64,000 bases of DNA from Emergomyces orientalis (lineage: Eukaryota > Ascomycota > Eurotiomycetes > Onygenales > Ajellomycetaceae): positions 310,001 through 374,000 of the forward strand of contig MOWL01000071.1 of NCBI GenBank assembly GCA_002110485.1. The letters are read 5' to 3'. The notes below the pieces were generated by a model. That model searched no databases and was not told where the DNA came from. It saw only the letters and a list, made by a program, of their open reading frames with translations. This document shows, in pieces, positions 23,476-36,400 of this stretch (its first letter is position 1; each line of letters begins with the position of its first letter). The translations under genes were made by a program, and so were the position numbers.

Positions 23476-25301
23476 TCACATTTTAAGCTCCTCCGCCCCA
23501 ACACGAAGCAGATACTCACATCTTTCTATCTGTTTCTTATCAATAAGCCTGGTCTTCGTCTGGCCTGTTTTGACGTATAACTCGTGCAGCGCTTTCCTAG
23601 TCTTCGCAGTCGTGACTGTCCCCCACTCAGGACTGCCTTTGGCTCGATGCTCGTTCGGATCAAAGCTACGGATAAAACTTGACCAGTACCCTTGCATGAC
23701 GGGCACAATAGGCGCATTAACTCCATTGCCCCTGTATGATGCGGGCCCGTAGCCGTGCTTTGGACCCCAAATGGCCGGAATATCAGCCGTGTGGCCGACT
23801 CCGATGCCACTTCTCATAGCTGGAGGGTCCTCAACGTCATAGTGAAAGTTCCATATTTTGCTTGCATCGCCATGCATGCTGCCGGCAACGGTGAGGACGA
23901 TAGCAGGGCAGTTGTATCGCATTTCACCGTAGGCATTGCTTCCTTGGCGCCAGTATGCGCCATGAGTTTTGGAGCCGGGAAACACATCGTTGGTTTTTGG
24001 GTAAAGTTTATGGAGTTTACGGAAATGGTTTTGCTTCAGGGCTGGGAATTGTTTTTTCAGGAAGGCGTCGGACTCTTTGAAGCTGTTTGTCCTTTTCGGG
24101 ACGAAGATGGTGCCTTCGTTTGTGCCTGAGCCAAATATCATGGGGACCTTTTTCAACTTTCCGCTTGCTAAGAGCCTATAGGTATAGTCCTCAATTAAAT
24201 CGCCGTCGATAGTTGGACTGTACATGAATAATGGCAGATGGCTGCCTCCAGGGAGTGGGTAACGTTTGTCGAGTTTTTGCATTTTCTTCGCGTCTACCTT
24301 GCGGAGACAAGCAAGGGAGTCTTTACCTTCGCATTTTGTATTCTTGACGAGATGGTCATACATGTATTGGCTTTCTTGGACATTTAACTGGGTTCCAAAC
24401 GAAGGTGAGCTTGCTGCCACCGCGTGGAACGTGTCAATGCTTCTGCCGCCGAAAGAAGTTAGCAAATAATATACAGAGGCAGCCCCAGCACTGTTTCCTC
24501 CGATTGTGACATGGCCAGGATCTCCACCGAACTGAAAATTTAAGTCAGTCTCAAAGTTTTCAAGTTCGCTCAGTGGTATTAATGTATATCTGAACGATTG
24601 AACGAGCGGAAACGGGGTATTGCAAACCTTTTGAATATGTTTCTTCACCCATTCAAGGGCCTTCATTTGGTCTTTTAGGCCATTGTTAAGACTGGCCTTT
24701 TCTTTGATCTCCTTGCTTGCAAGGAAGCCGTAAAGCCCAACACGATAGTTAAGGGTCACAACGATAATGTTCATGTCTGAGGCCTCGATGAGGCCTGTAC
24801 CATTCAGACGAGCACCAACATTAGCATTGAAGCCGCCACCCTGAATATAGAAATACACAGGTAACTTGGAGTCCGTTCTAGCCTTCGACGGAGCATAGAC
24901 GTTGATGAAAAGGCAATCTTCCGAAGTGTGTTTTCGTGGCAGGCTCCTTGTTGACAGGCAGCTGCGGCCAAACTGTGAATTGGATGTTAGCTATTTCTTC
25001 GTTCATTCGCTCCCGCTCACTTCAACCTGAAACAATTAGAGAAGGAAGTTAACAAGGCCCTTACTTTATCTGCATGTTGTTCCTTTTTCTCATTTACTGG
25101 ATCCTTTGGTGCCGAGAATCGAAGATTTCCTAGCGGGGGTGCAGCATATCGCATACCAAGCCAATGAGTAACCCCGCTGGGGTTTTCCACTCCTTCGTAT
25201 TTGGCATAACCTAAGTTAACCAATAGGCCCACCGCTTCGGCCGATTGAAAGGCATTATTAAAAAACAATAGTAGAAGCATGAAAGGTACGAACGACGCCA
25301 T
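23476..25301 (-). CDS. Secreted type-B carboxylesterase (alpha/beta-hydrolase)
   Basis: This is a three-exon gene (25065-25301, 24628-24972 and 23476-24531) that encodes 545 residues. Introns are 92 and 96 bp; the second is a stop-free multiple of three. The start at 25299-25301 gives a signal peptide (MASFVPFMLLLLFFNNAF...), consistent with secretion. The fold is the carboxylesterase/cholinesterase type: GVTHWLGMRYAAPPLGNLRF, SEDCLFINVYAP, an oxyanion segment YIQGGGFNANVG, and DQMKALEWVKKHI. The nucleophile elbow reads GGNSAGAA (Ser208) instead of the usual GESAG. Glu333 (GTNEGTIF) and His441 (GVGHTADIP) complete a plausible triad. The substrate is unknown; such enzymes cleave esters or lipids outside the cell. 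A longer start at an upstream Met (25364 region) is possible but would spoil the signal peptide. Confidence 0.85.
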
Positions 25302-27693
25302 GAAGCAAGTAAAGAAAATAAAAAGGATGCGAAATGAAGAAAAACTGCGAGAAGAATGAAACATTGGAAAAACCAAGGAGAAATCTAAGGAATGTCTCTT
25401 TTTCAGTGGCGCAACAGACAACTCTCCCCTCTGTTAAACGATAACTTAATGTCCAGCCAGCGGATCAGCGATCCCCTTAGCATTTAACTCCCAAAACTGC
25501 TTCCCAAATAACCACCACGATGGCATTCTCCGAGGAAAAATTTCTCCTTTGTATTTTGGCTGGCTGTGGCCCCGCCTCGTGTCCCCGTCGCGGCTCGTAC
25601 CTGGGGTGCTTGGGGTACTTGGGCATTACATTATGATGAATTCTGATTGATTGTCAGAGCATGTGCAGAGGCTGAAAGTTTAAAGGCCAGCTCCGCCAGG
25701 GGCGGGAGCTCAAAATAGCATTAGTTACTCCGTAACTACGGAGTACTGGTAGCTCAATTTGAAATTCTCTCCGCGTTCACTGTCAAACTCGAGCTAAGCT
25801 AAGGGGGAAGTTTGAACGGCAGTCGTTTCACGCAGATCGACATCTCTCCTTTGGTATTATCACTTAGGCCACGCGCTTGATCAATCAAGGCTTTCATAGG
25901 AGTGGCCTGTTCAGAAGCCAAATCGGATGATCTGAGCCAAACAAGCACTCCAAAAATCCGGGGCGAATGAGGGAATGTTGGCTTCTGCAGGAACAACGGA
26001 TCAGCACAGCCGCGATTCTCGGATCCCCTTGGTAGAGTTTAAACGAACAGGTGCAGGATCGCGAAACTAACGATTCCGAGGTGGCTGATCATTGGGACGG
26101 CCTGCCCCGAAAAAGACCAACTCTAAACAAAACGCCAAGTGTTACATCGTTTGACCACGCCGTTGCACCGCCAGGCGGTCGTCCCAGGCTTTTGTCTGGA
26201 GTAGAAACTATTGCTGCGCTGAGGGGCTTGTCCTTCAATTTCGCCAGGAGGTCATTGTTAATATTATCATCGTCATTCGGGTGGTGTCACTCTCAGGGTT
26301 CGAAACAATTGGCACAAACCAAAACGTTAGTTTAGTTTCGGTATGTACAGTACCAGACGGCCTGGCGCCTAGCAAAATCGGTCTTAAGCTTTGGCTTAGC
26401 GGACACTAGCCTAGTAGTAAGTTTAATTGATACCATCGGCCATCGTCAGGGTCTGGTTGTTGGTGGTTGGGATCTGCGATAAAAAGTAAAATATGGCTTT
26501 TCAAAGGGCGTGAAAGCCATTCCTACTCTGTAAGCTGCACTGCGTAGTGTTTGAGATGACAACACAGTAATTAGATTGCCATTGCCAATAGGTAAGGGAA
26601 CATGTTCAGTTGCCTTGGATAACACCGTAAAAGCAAGCCCATGTCCAGCTGTTTTGTAAAAATTCTATATATTCTCCTCTTAACAAGAAATGGATACTTC
26701 CGGAGTAGATAACTATTATAGTCAGCTGCGGAATAGAATTCAGGCTGAACTATGTATATTCAAACTTTGGCTACTACCCCTTTAGGCTGAAAAACTAAAG
26801 AGACTGAGCTGGCAAAGCTGATGAGCCTGACTATCAACAAGCTCTCCTTTATATACTCCGTAATGAGACGGAGTTTAGCTCTTGCATTGTGGATGCTGGC
26901 TACATCCAGTATCACTTGATATATGCAGCGGGCTGCCTACATAGGATTACAAGCACACAGAACACGGCCCGAACTCCAGCTCAACCATAGTTCTTTATTT
27001 TCAACGTGGTATAAGCACTACTTCATACTTCATTGAGGTTGAGACTGGTTTCTAGCCTCTTGGAAATACAGTGGCATCTCTAGAAGGTTGTTGCAATATA
27101 TTTTATCATCGTGAACGCTGTAAGGTTGTGTTTATAAATATATATTTGGAATTGGCAGGTGTAGGACTGTTTTCAAATTGTGCTCCTGAATCACATCACG
27201 ATGTAAATATATGTAAGACGCAGTCGTCCTGCCCTTAGCCACTCCCTCCTTTTTAGGGCTGTCGGTTTATCCCGGAAATGGCTTTCTGGCGGCTTAGATG
27301 ATGTGCATTATATTGCCACATCAATCAGGTTTCGTCGATCATCTACCCCCAAGCCAGTCAAGGAGAAAAATATGCCAACTTGGAGAGGCAAATTCATGAT
27401 TACACTCAAGGTACTTGATGCGGATGACAACTTTGCTTGCTCTGGATGTCTCCATACTTGGTCGCTAAAGAATATGGCATACTTATGCTTCTAAATTCTA
27501 GATATCTTTGACTCCCAGGCCTGCACAATACAATGCCGTAATTGAGGAGGCCGGGGAGCGTGGAGATTCAGCTTACCAGGAGGTCGAGTCCCGGGCACGC
27601 GTTCTTCGCTCACACTAATTCATGGGATGTACGGGTCATCCCAGGTAGGCCTTATTGCCTGAGAGCCGTTACAACCACCGAGTAAGAGAAAGA
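25302..27693. other. Gene-free 2.4-kb region
   Basis: This lies between the carboxylesterase start and the end of PPM2/TYW4. It contains three TACTCCGTA elements, two of them as a near-perfect palindrome at 25726-25745, and scattered short frames with no domain. I recognise no transposon protein. It may hold the esterase promoter and decayed repeats. Confidence 0.45.
25726..25745. repeat. 20-bp inverted repeat of TACTCCGTA
   Basis: TACTCCGTA and its reverse complement TACGGAGTA are separated by only 2 bp. The palindrome lies about 425 bp upstream of the carboxylesterase start codon. Confidence 0.8.
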
Positions 27694-30600
27694 TCACGTG
27701 TGTGCCTTCCGTCTGAGCTCATCAGCAAGCCGCTCAATATAAAACCTAGCCATATCACGAGGAAGTCCATCAAAAGATCGGGCAATTTTGTCCACCTCCA
27801 CCCGACCTCTTTCATATGCCTGGATATCCCTATTTCCGTACACGTCTCGACCCGTTGCGTATCCTTTGTCAAGGTTCCGGAAGAATACATTGACAGCTAC
27901 GCTTACTCCATTGGTTGGATTGGCGGTATGGAGCCAAAGCGGTGGAATGAAAAGGATGTCCCCCGGTTTGAGGCGGGCTTCATGAGGGTTCGTGTTTGGT
28001 GGAGACAGCGGGGAAGTATCTGATAAGTTTTGGAAGAGATTGATTGATGAATTTGAAGCTCCAGGGGCAAATCCCAGACGTAACGCATCCGATGGAGGGT
28101 ATAGAATAAGTCGTTTATCTCCTTGTACTTGACAGAGGACATTTGCCATAACCTAGACTCAAATATTAGCGTATATACCATGACAGATGGGATTAAAGGA
28201 AGCTCACATCGTAATGGAGCCATAAAATAACAGGCCCGGATAACCTCAGAGGAGAGCTGTGTGCGTTCTCTGAAACCAACGACAGCTCAGGCGGAAGACG
28301 GAAATCACCTTGAAGGCCAGGAAAATCCTGGGTTAGGTTTGTGGTTTGCTCCGAAGGGTTTATAGAAGAGATCGAGCGAAGATATTGTCGGGAGCCATCG
28401 AAAATTTCATCGATAAATGTCCCGAATTCCTTGGTGACGTACGAGAAGTTCTTAGTCTGGAAATTCATATTTTCAGATTTCGCTTCGTGTACTACCACCT
28501 GAGGAAGAAATTAGTATTTTTTGATATCTGGTTATTGATCGGGACCGTCCTACCTTGCGATCGCGCCCGATAGCCTTCTCAAGGTATTCCTTCGTCCAAG
28601 ATTTCTGACACGAGCCGATATCAAGGCCGCTAAGAATAACGGGCTTCGCATTGTCAACAATTATTTGAAACTCTCGGGCAGTCGAAATGCTAATTCGGGG
28701 GATTGTCTCCATCTTAAGTGGACCTGCATTTGGCTGATTATGCATTGCTTCAGATATATTGTCCGGGAGGCAGGCTACTTCTCCATTAGCTGATGATGGC
28801 CTGCAGAGGCTCCACTGGTTGGTAACGTCGGACTCTGCGCTCTGTAATAACCATGTGCCTTCGTTCCAATAGCTCCCGAACGAGAAACAAACGGCACCAC
28901 CCCCAACAATGAGCACATTGTCATCACCAATTTTACAAGAGGAGTGACCAACAAGGAGTGGTCTAGATCCGTTAAACTCAAGACCCAACCCAACGGCTGT
29001 TAGAACAGGAGTATTGGGAGAGAGTTCTAGGTCGTTCAGCGCATTTTGATTCAGAAGCATTATTTCATAGTCCTGCGGGACGCAACAGTGCTTGGCTACA
29101 CCTCCAATTATAAAACTTCCCCTTGCTGTTGTAGTAACTGATGCTCCAAACCGTCCTAGCCATTTAAGTAGGGGCTCAGACGCACGCAGGGTTTCTGTGA
29201 GATCATTTAACTCGACGTGCATTTGTCCATCGCCAGAAGTCGTTAGTTTCCAGGCCCAGAAATCATTCAACACGACGCCATATTGTGTCATGCCCCCGAA
29301 TAGCACGCCGGACTGTCCATCGATATTAACAATCGATGCCCCGAATCTGGCTGGAAGAGATTGACTGGCTACATTAACCTCCTGCCAACCTTTCAACACA
29401 TTCCACAGAAGCCAGGTACTCGAAACATCACCGTTGCTAGTCCTGCCACCGTAAATGAGCACATAAATATCACCTCTTCCAAAATCCACCGCGGTAGCAC
29501 AGTGTCTGTAAAGAGGGTTTGGAAGGTTATCAGTCCGACGCCATTGCCCATAACACCTCAACCAACAATCAGCCATAGCCTTGTTCGGCGCTGTTCGCCC
29601 TCCTACAAGTAGGCAATCCTGTCCATAAAATTTGGTTATGGTGTGGCACATTCGAGCCTCTACATCGAGTGGTGGCACTTCACCAGGTGTTGTGTCAATT
29701 TTCGATGTCGCATATTCATCAGTCGAGGAAAGTCGAGTATGCTGACCTAGACCACCGTGTAATCCGAATGTCTTAGCGGCTGTAGGGAGTATCGCACCGA
29801 ATCGCCGTTTGCTAGTTAGATTTGGAGGACACAGAGAAGCCAGTGCCAGAGAGTTTGGCTTTGTCCGAGATCCTCCCATCTCGCTAGGAGGGTTTGATTC
29901 GGTTTCTGTCTTACGAGTGGTAGCAAAAAGTAGAAAATGGTGCGATGCGAAGAGGGCGAACTCTTCCCACTCATCAAAGGCTTCGACTGAATCGAGCGAT
30001 AACCTCTGATCATCACTCAAGAATGTGGGATCGTTCCAGACTTCCCATAAATTTGTAGCTTTCGCGTTTGCCCAACCAGACTCACGGAAACGCTGTTCCT
30101 GCTGGCGGAGCGAGGGGTACTTATGGATTGAATGTAACGGGCATTGGAGTTTTAGGAAATTTTTCATCATTATACTCGCAAATGGGTGGTTTGGTCCATC
30201 TGGGAAATACTGCTCCAGCAGACAGAAATTTACATCTTTCCAGCTGTTAGTCGTACGGGGTATTTCGGTGGCTACGATTAGGGGCATCCTTACCGTTACT
30301 CAGCGTCGGCATGAACCGAATAAGGGCATCCGCTAGATTAACTTCCATATAAGTTATCGACACTTCAGCGATGCAAAGGATCGAGACTTTAGCTAAGCCT
30401 ATCGCATCGTTTAATGCGGCCTCTAGCTTTGGAAGATCTCCCAGATCGCATCCAATACCAACATATTCTTTGCTTCGCACAAGAACACTGCCAGTTTCAG
30501 GTGTCAATTGCACATCCGAAAGAAGGTCCTTTAACTCAGCGCATTGGGCTATAACATCCCTTTTTTTTACCATTAATTTGTGATGGTCAATATCAACAAA

Positions 30601-31101
30601 TTTCGCATTTTGGCATAGAGCTGCGTCTCGACTCAGGAATTGAAAGGGTAATGGATCACTTCATACAAAAACCACATACCCTCATATTAGCCCATATACA
30701 TGTATTACCATTTCAAAAACTTGTTGTCTTAATCGCCTTTTAATTACTCACAAACCACAGCCTATATTCACAATCACCTTCTTGTGTTCTGACGGCTCTT
30801 CGAAAAACTTCCGCACAAAGCTCTCCACAGCACGCATGCGCAGCCAGTACCCGCGATTCACCAATGGAGACCGTCTCTGGGGCTTTTTCACAAAATGGCG
30901 AAAAAAATGAGGCTCGGGATAGTAGATGCGCTCGACACTGCGTTTTGAAACTATGCTGGCACTATTGGTCTAAAATATCCAAGTCAAGCGATGATCTGGT
31001 CAGATAAATTGGCCTGCGAAATACGGTGATCACCAAAGTACACAGCATACCTCCATCACGAGGGTCGCCTCCCTCTCCGCTTTTGTGCCTTTCGGCGCCA
31101 T
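27694..31101 (-). CDS. PPM2: tRNA wybutosine-synthesising protein 4 (Ppm2/TYW4): LCM methyltransferase + Kelch + JmjC
   Basis: This encodes the last enzyme of wybutosine synthesis on tRNA-Phe G37; it methylates and methoxycarbonylates the side chain using SAM. Six exons are inferred: 31051-31101, 30752-30969, 30294-30658, 28554-30235, 28208-28498 and 27694-28152, for 1021 residues. The N-terminal LCM-type methyltransferase shows SVERIYYPEPHFFRHF, RGYWLRMRAVESF, VIVNIGCGFDPLPFQF, VDIDHHKLM and VNFCLLEQYFPDGP. The middle is a Kelch-like propeller (GGRTAPN, YGGRTSNGDVSSTWLL, FGGMTQYGVVLNDFW, VGGGAVCF). The C terminus is a JmjC cupin with H867-x-D869 (LHYDVMANVLCQVQGDKR) and His944 (PPLWLHTANP). 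The third intron (30236-30293) uses an AAG acceptor, chosen because it restores SNDVNFCLLEQ. The gene diverges from ATG18. Confidence 0.92.
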
Positions 31102-31775
31102 AGTGCCACAGAGATCCTTCGTGGAGTTGCCAGCGTGCTCTGCCCCTTATCAGGAAAATGGCTAGATGCCTCCCTGAATAAGGGAGTCCGCGCACTCGAA
31201 ATGCAAAGGTTGTACCGAGTCTAAGTCACGTGGATCAAACAAGCTGTGGTCCGAGCGTAGGCCGCACTGCCCGATTGGACTAAACCAGAATAGAACTAAC
31301 ACCAACCCGTGCTCGGACATGCCGAGGTTGGTGTCAAACTTTGGAATTGCCGTGTTTGCCTTGTTTGCTTTCCCTCGCTCTGCGCCCGCCTTTTTGTCTA
31401 TCATCAAGTATCGACCGACTCTCAACTCCAGCCAACTACAATCAGCTACTATCAACTACTATCAACTCGAACCTGACAGCCATCACACACCGCTCTCTCA
31501 CTCACATTCTCTACGCATCTGTTGGCATCGTTTGCCATTCCCCGCTCGCGGTTTCGTTCTCTCTCTCTGGGGCGTTCCTCCATCCCGAGTTGTGTCTGCC
31601 TATGGCATGTGGTTGCATTAGTTTTCGTGTCCGTCGACCAAACGGCCTTCTATGACAGTGACCGGTATTTGCGACGAGATAGATATCATTGCGCGGTGTC
31701 AGCTTTTGGATGGCTTGGGGATACCAGCGTATATATCTTCTATAGCGCGATAGCAACGCTGTCTTATCATTCAAG
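31102..31775. promoter_or_regulatory. Divergent promoter region PPM2/TYW4 - ATG18
   Basis: This 674-bp region lies between two start codons that point away from each other. It is CT-rich near ATG18 (about 31480-31570) and has short overlapping frames without domains. Confidence 0.45.
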
Positions 31776-33423
31776 ATGGCGATGAATTTTGTTACCTTCA
31801 ATCAGGACTACAGCTACCTGGCTGTCGGTGGGTAATCCGATATCGAAGTTCCTACATTTGCCAACATTTCCATGTCTGACGATGCCTGTGGTTCCATATA
31901 TGCTCAGGTACCTCGAAAGGTTTCCGCATATTTACCACGGATCCTTTTGCAAAGAGCTATGAAACGAAAGAAGGGAATATCGCGATTCTAGAAATGCTTT
32001 TTTCAACCTCCCTTGTCGCCCTCATCCTTTCCCCTCGACGGTTACAGATTACAAACACCAAGGTCCGTAATTGCTATATTTCCTGCTCTCCTGGTGCCCA
32101 GACCCTCTAGATGTATGTGGATTTAGAACTTCAGATATTAACTGGCGGATCAGCGACAATCTACGATATGTGAATTGACCTTCCCTACTACCGTACTCGC
32201 CGTCCGCCTGAACCGGAAACGATTAGTTATTGTTCTGGAGGATCAGATCTACCTATACGATATCCAAACAATGAAACTTCTTTACACGATTGAGACATCG
32301 CCAAATCCGAACGGTGAGTAGTAATAGGACATCAGAGTGCTTTATAGGAACCAATGGAGTGGAATTGTTCACTAACTATTCTTAGCTATTTGTGCCCTCT
32401 CCCCTTCATCGGAAAACTGCTATCTTGCCTATCCACTTCCGCAAAAGGCTCCCCCCTCATCCTTCACACCGCCTTCGCACGCTCCACCCAGTAGTACCCA
32501 CATCTCCCCGACCAGCGGCGAAGTTCTTGTTTTCGACACGCTAAAACTTGAAGCGATTAACGTCGTCGAGGCCCATAAGTCTCCGTTATCGTGCCTCGCA
32601 ATGAACACGGAAGGCACTTTGTTGGCTACGGCTTCCGACAAAGGAACGATCATTCGGGTGTTTTCTGTCCCTGACGCGCAAAAGCTATATCAGTTCCGAA
32701 GAGGTTCCATGCCATCTCGAATCTTTAGCATGTCTTTCAATATAACGTCCACGCTTCTTTGCGTTTCTTCAGCAACCGAAACTATCCATATTTTCAAACT
32801 GGGCCACCAGGGTACCTCTGAAGATCTTCCAGCTTCCCCTATTGGAGCTGATTCCCGGAGTCCCTCTAGCACAACCCGGGAAAGAGGTTTCAGCCAGAGC
32901 TCGAGCGCTTTTTCAGTTGGAGATGATTCAGCTACAGATGCTGACCCTGGTGACATTAGTGCGCGAAAGCATAATGGTACACTTATGGGCATGATCCGTC
33001 GGACATCGCAAAACGTGAGCAATTCGTTCGCGGCGACTGTTGGTGGTTATTTGCCTAAGGGAGTGACAGAGATGTGGGAACCAGCACGGGATTTTGCGTG
33101 GATCAGACTCCCCAAGACCGCTGGGCATGGTAGTCCCGGATCGAATGCCGGACCCGTGCGAAGCGTAGTTGCGATGAGCAGCAACACACCTCAGGTCATG
33201 GTAGTCACGAGTGATGGCAATTTTTATGTGTTTAATGTTGATTTATCGAAGGGTGGAGAGGGTACGCTCACTAAACAATACTCGTAAGTTTCAACCCCGT
33301 TCAGGAATATAGTTTTTACCCGGTTAATCGCCACCTATTGACAATCGCGTGCTTTTTCCCCCGCGTTGTAGGGTACTCGACTCCAGCGACAAACTCGGTT
33401 CTTCTGGAATGGATTATATTTAA
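31776..33423 (+). CDS. ATG18: Atg18-type PROPPIN, PI3P/PI(3,5)P2-binding autophagy protein
   Basis: This encodes a seven-bladed beta-propeller of 438 residues that binds phosphoinositides on autophagic and vacuolar membranes and works with Atg2. Exons are 31776-31827, 31908-32062, 32154-32313, 32386-33283 and 33372-33423; introns are 80, 91, 72 and 88 bp. Family marks are MNFVTFNQDYSYLAVGTSKGFRIFTTDPF (split by intron 1), [52 protein letters not shown] and the lipid-binding FRRG motif at about residues 226-229 (YQFRRGSMPSRIFSMSFN). An insertion rich in Ser and Pro lies between blades, as in other filamentous fungi. The last exon is only 17 codons. An alternative start two codons later (second ATG) is possible. 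Confidence 0.94.
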
Positions 33424-36400
33424 CAATTATGTAATTTTTCTCTGCCTATCTTATATGGCATTTTACGAATTATTCCCATCACGTGTAACAGTGTCTGGCT
33501 GAAGCGCAAATTTTGATGTCACGAATGATGAATATTCTGTATCACAGATAGTGTGGTCTTCCAAAAAAAAAAAAGGGGGGGGGGGGGGGGGGGGCGCCTG
33601 TTTCGTTGTGTCAACGAGCAGGAATTCCAATCTGAGATTTGCTTTCCTACACCTTCAGGCATATCTGACAAGAACAGATAAACGTTGAAACGAACAAGCT
33701 TAGCGACGATTTGTGGCGACGGCGTTCATATTGGCGTTGATGTATCAACCTATTCCTAGGCGGGGTATGAGTAGCTATTTTACTGGAAGGTCTTCAAATT
33801 TTTAAAGCCCCCTCCTACACATTCTTTCACAAGGGTTTTGTTTAATTTTTGTTTAATAATTTTTACCGCATTATCGATGACGTCAGGCTCTCGTCTCTGT
33901 CACCCCTGCGTATCTTGTCGAGACATCCCCTTATCTATATACATCATTCCCAACCTTATTTCCTTCGTTTCTTCCTCATTCATTAGCGCCGAATGTCCAT
34001 GTTTTCCAGAATGTAAAGGGTATAAGGCATTCGCGCTCCACTACGATATCATTGATGGTCCATGGCAGTATAATCAGCCTTCCCCCCCCCTCATTTGTTT
34101 GTCGATCTTCTTTATTTGTCCTTTGTCAGCATGATACAGGAGCATAGTGGTCCCATTTGGATGGCCTACATAGATACCGGTGGAAAATGGGAAAACTGCT
34201 ACGGAGTACTCGATGTATTGGAAACAACAATTGATGTGATAGTGGGGATAATAGTGTCAATTGAGTGACACGGTGTATTGTAACCTCATGAAAAAGAAAA
34301 CATTGATTCCCAATAAAATCCCCAGATTCGCCAGTTGTTGTTGAAAAAGCAAACCGCTCATCAGTGAGCTTTCTTCTCGGGGAGAGACAGCTTTCGATCA
34401 GGAGTTTAAACGCGGGGGTCCTCCACAACTATGCTCGTAGCCACGATTCGTATCTCGTATCTCGTACTGGTGACGGATTGGATGGTACCAACATAGGTCC
34501 CCCGAAAGGCGATCACAGCCCAAAGGAAGACTGGCGCAGTGCTGTCCGAAATACCTTGGCGTGGGGATGTTCAAGTTTCCAAGGCTGGCATGAGAAGAGG
34601 GTACTCATTCTGAGTCACCACTTTGCCTCCCATCACATCAACCCATGCCACAGCCCATCATCATGATGACGCTGTAAATCACCACAGGCATTGCGAACTC
34701 AATGGTCGACTCGCAACTCGCCGAACTAGCCCAACCTAAGGAAGCTTACTTCCCTTCCCTTTCTGCCTGAGGAAGTTCCCTGTTTTTTTCAAGGCACAAT
34801 CCAAGAATGCCATGCGATTCCGCTAAACATGGTTTTATAGCCGACCTTCCGCTTGTTAACCACGTTGTTTCTAATAAGTTTTGTGCTACTGTCCTATCTC
34901 TGGAACGGAGCACATGTTTGTGGAACTGCCATATGGCCTGAGCTTATATTTGTCATTGGGGGCTACTAAATTTAAAATACAATCACAAGGGCAGCTTCAT
35001 TAGTCCTCGAGGGATTGTGCCCCTGACGGCGGTGAAAGCCGAAACAAGAACCAGCTTCAGGACCCTCTCTGGTCGAGAGCGTTTCTATTTCTATCTAAGC
35101 AGAGTGACATCTACACCTGGATCGGCATTCTTCCGTTTCGGGCATCGAATGTGCGGAGTGTTGAAGGAATAGTAGTAACATTCGTGAGAAGTACGTCTCA
35201 TGGAAACCAATCGAGAGTTCTTCAGACCCAAAAGGTGGTTCTCTCACTCCCTACTAGTGCCGTCCCGATGAAGACATTGTATTTGCCTTGGAACAGCGTT
35301 GTCAGTGCGGTCAAAAATACGCGTATCTGGAACTTGAAGCCCCGGTGCCATGCCAAGCCTACCAACCCGCCAATCACCACAGCCTATTTCACTCTCACTC
35401 AACGATATAGAACTTATCTACCCAGGTAGCTGCTATATAACAAAACTTAACCTTTTGAGATCCTTCCAGAAGTTTAGGTTGACAGTTGACAATGTGAACT
35501 ACTCACACTAAAATCCCCAACATTCATTGCTCAGGTGGAATCTTTGGCGATCCCGCCCCTGTCCCGCCCACGAACACACTCCTTCCCATCCTCTAATGCT
35601 AGACGACAAATGGTGCACCCTTTTCAGATATATGAAGAACAGTTTCATTGCACAGCTGTTCAAGCTGTACCCTTGAGAGAGACTCGAAATGGAGCTCTTC
35701 CCGAGCCGGGAACGGTTTGCCTCGAGCCAACATGCGAACACACCACTAAGATCACGTCTATATGAAAGCCGGCCGCAACAATCCAAAAGCGGAAAGCGTT
35801 AGGCAGGGAAGCTCTGATGATGTGTCTAGATCCTGTAGATCGCTCAGGGGCGGTGATGACGGGAGCATTCGCGAACTGTTATCACGGATTTCGCGTGTTG
35901 CCATGCGGACGTCACCCTGAATTCATCTTTTTCAATGCGTATGACGATATTTTGTCAACCATCGAGACGGGAAAAAAAGGCGGTTATGAAACTTTCGCAT
36001 CTCCTATGGATCCGTTCCTGTTCCTGAATAGCCAGTTTAGCCAGGGGTTGTTCCGGCTGATGCGCAGTATACGCCCTTGGCATTTTACATCTCCTTTTAG
36101 CCAACCACTCACGAGCAACGTCCACTCCATCTTAAAACTAAAAAATATACTCTGAAGGAAGTGCTTAATTTAGGGTTTTTTTGCCGGTGGCTTTTGGCAT
36201 GATTTGCAGATCTGTAGCAACTAAACGACTAATAATAAATTCAACCAACCCGGCTGTTGGACCCTCCCTTCAGCTCAGAACGTTTGGTGATGTTTCACAT
36301 CTCCCCTCCCCCTTCTCCCGCCACCACCAAATTCTATTTACAAATAAACAACTGTATTCAGGGGGAGTATCAATATAGAGGCCAGGGAAGGGGGTCATAA

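Noticed and set aside
26290..26320. GGTTCGAAAC word as a possible tRNA T-loop
   Set aside because: The surrounding bases do not form a cloverleaf.
27570..27605. tRNA-like T-arm word (GGTCGAGTCCCGG)
   Set aside because: No matching acceptor stem, anticodon arm or D-arm could be found around it.
30247..30293. 22-nt intron in PPM2 joining at CCACCGAAATACC
   Set aside because: It keeps frame but is too short to be spliced. The 58-nt intron (30236-30293) has a good branch site and restores the conserved SNDVNFCLLEQ.
35151..35429. Frame containing a VVLSLPTSAV stretch, reminiscent of FAD amine oxidases
   Set aside because: Only a few residues match, the rest does not, and no neighbouring frame continues the domain.
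35817..36155. 112-codon plus-strand frame
   Set aside because: No domain or signal, and it lies in a gene-free region between two convergent genes.
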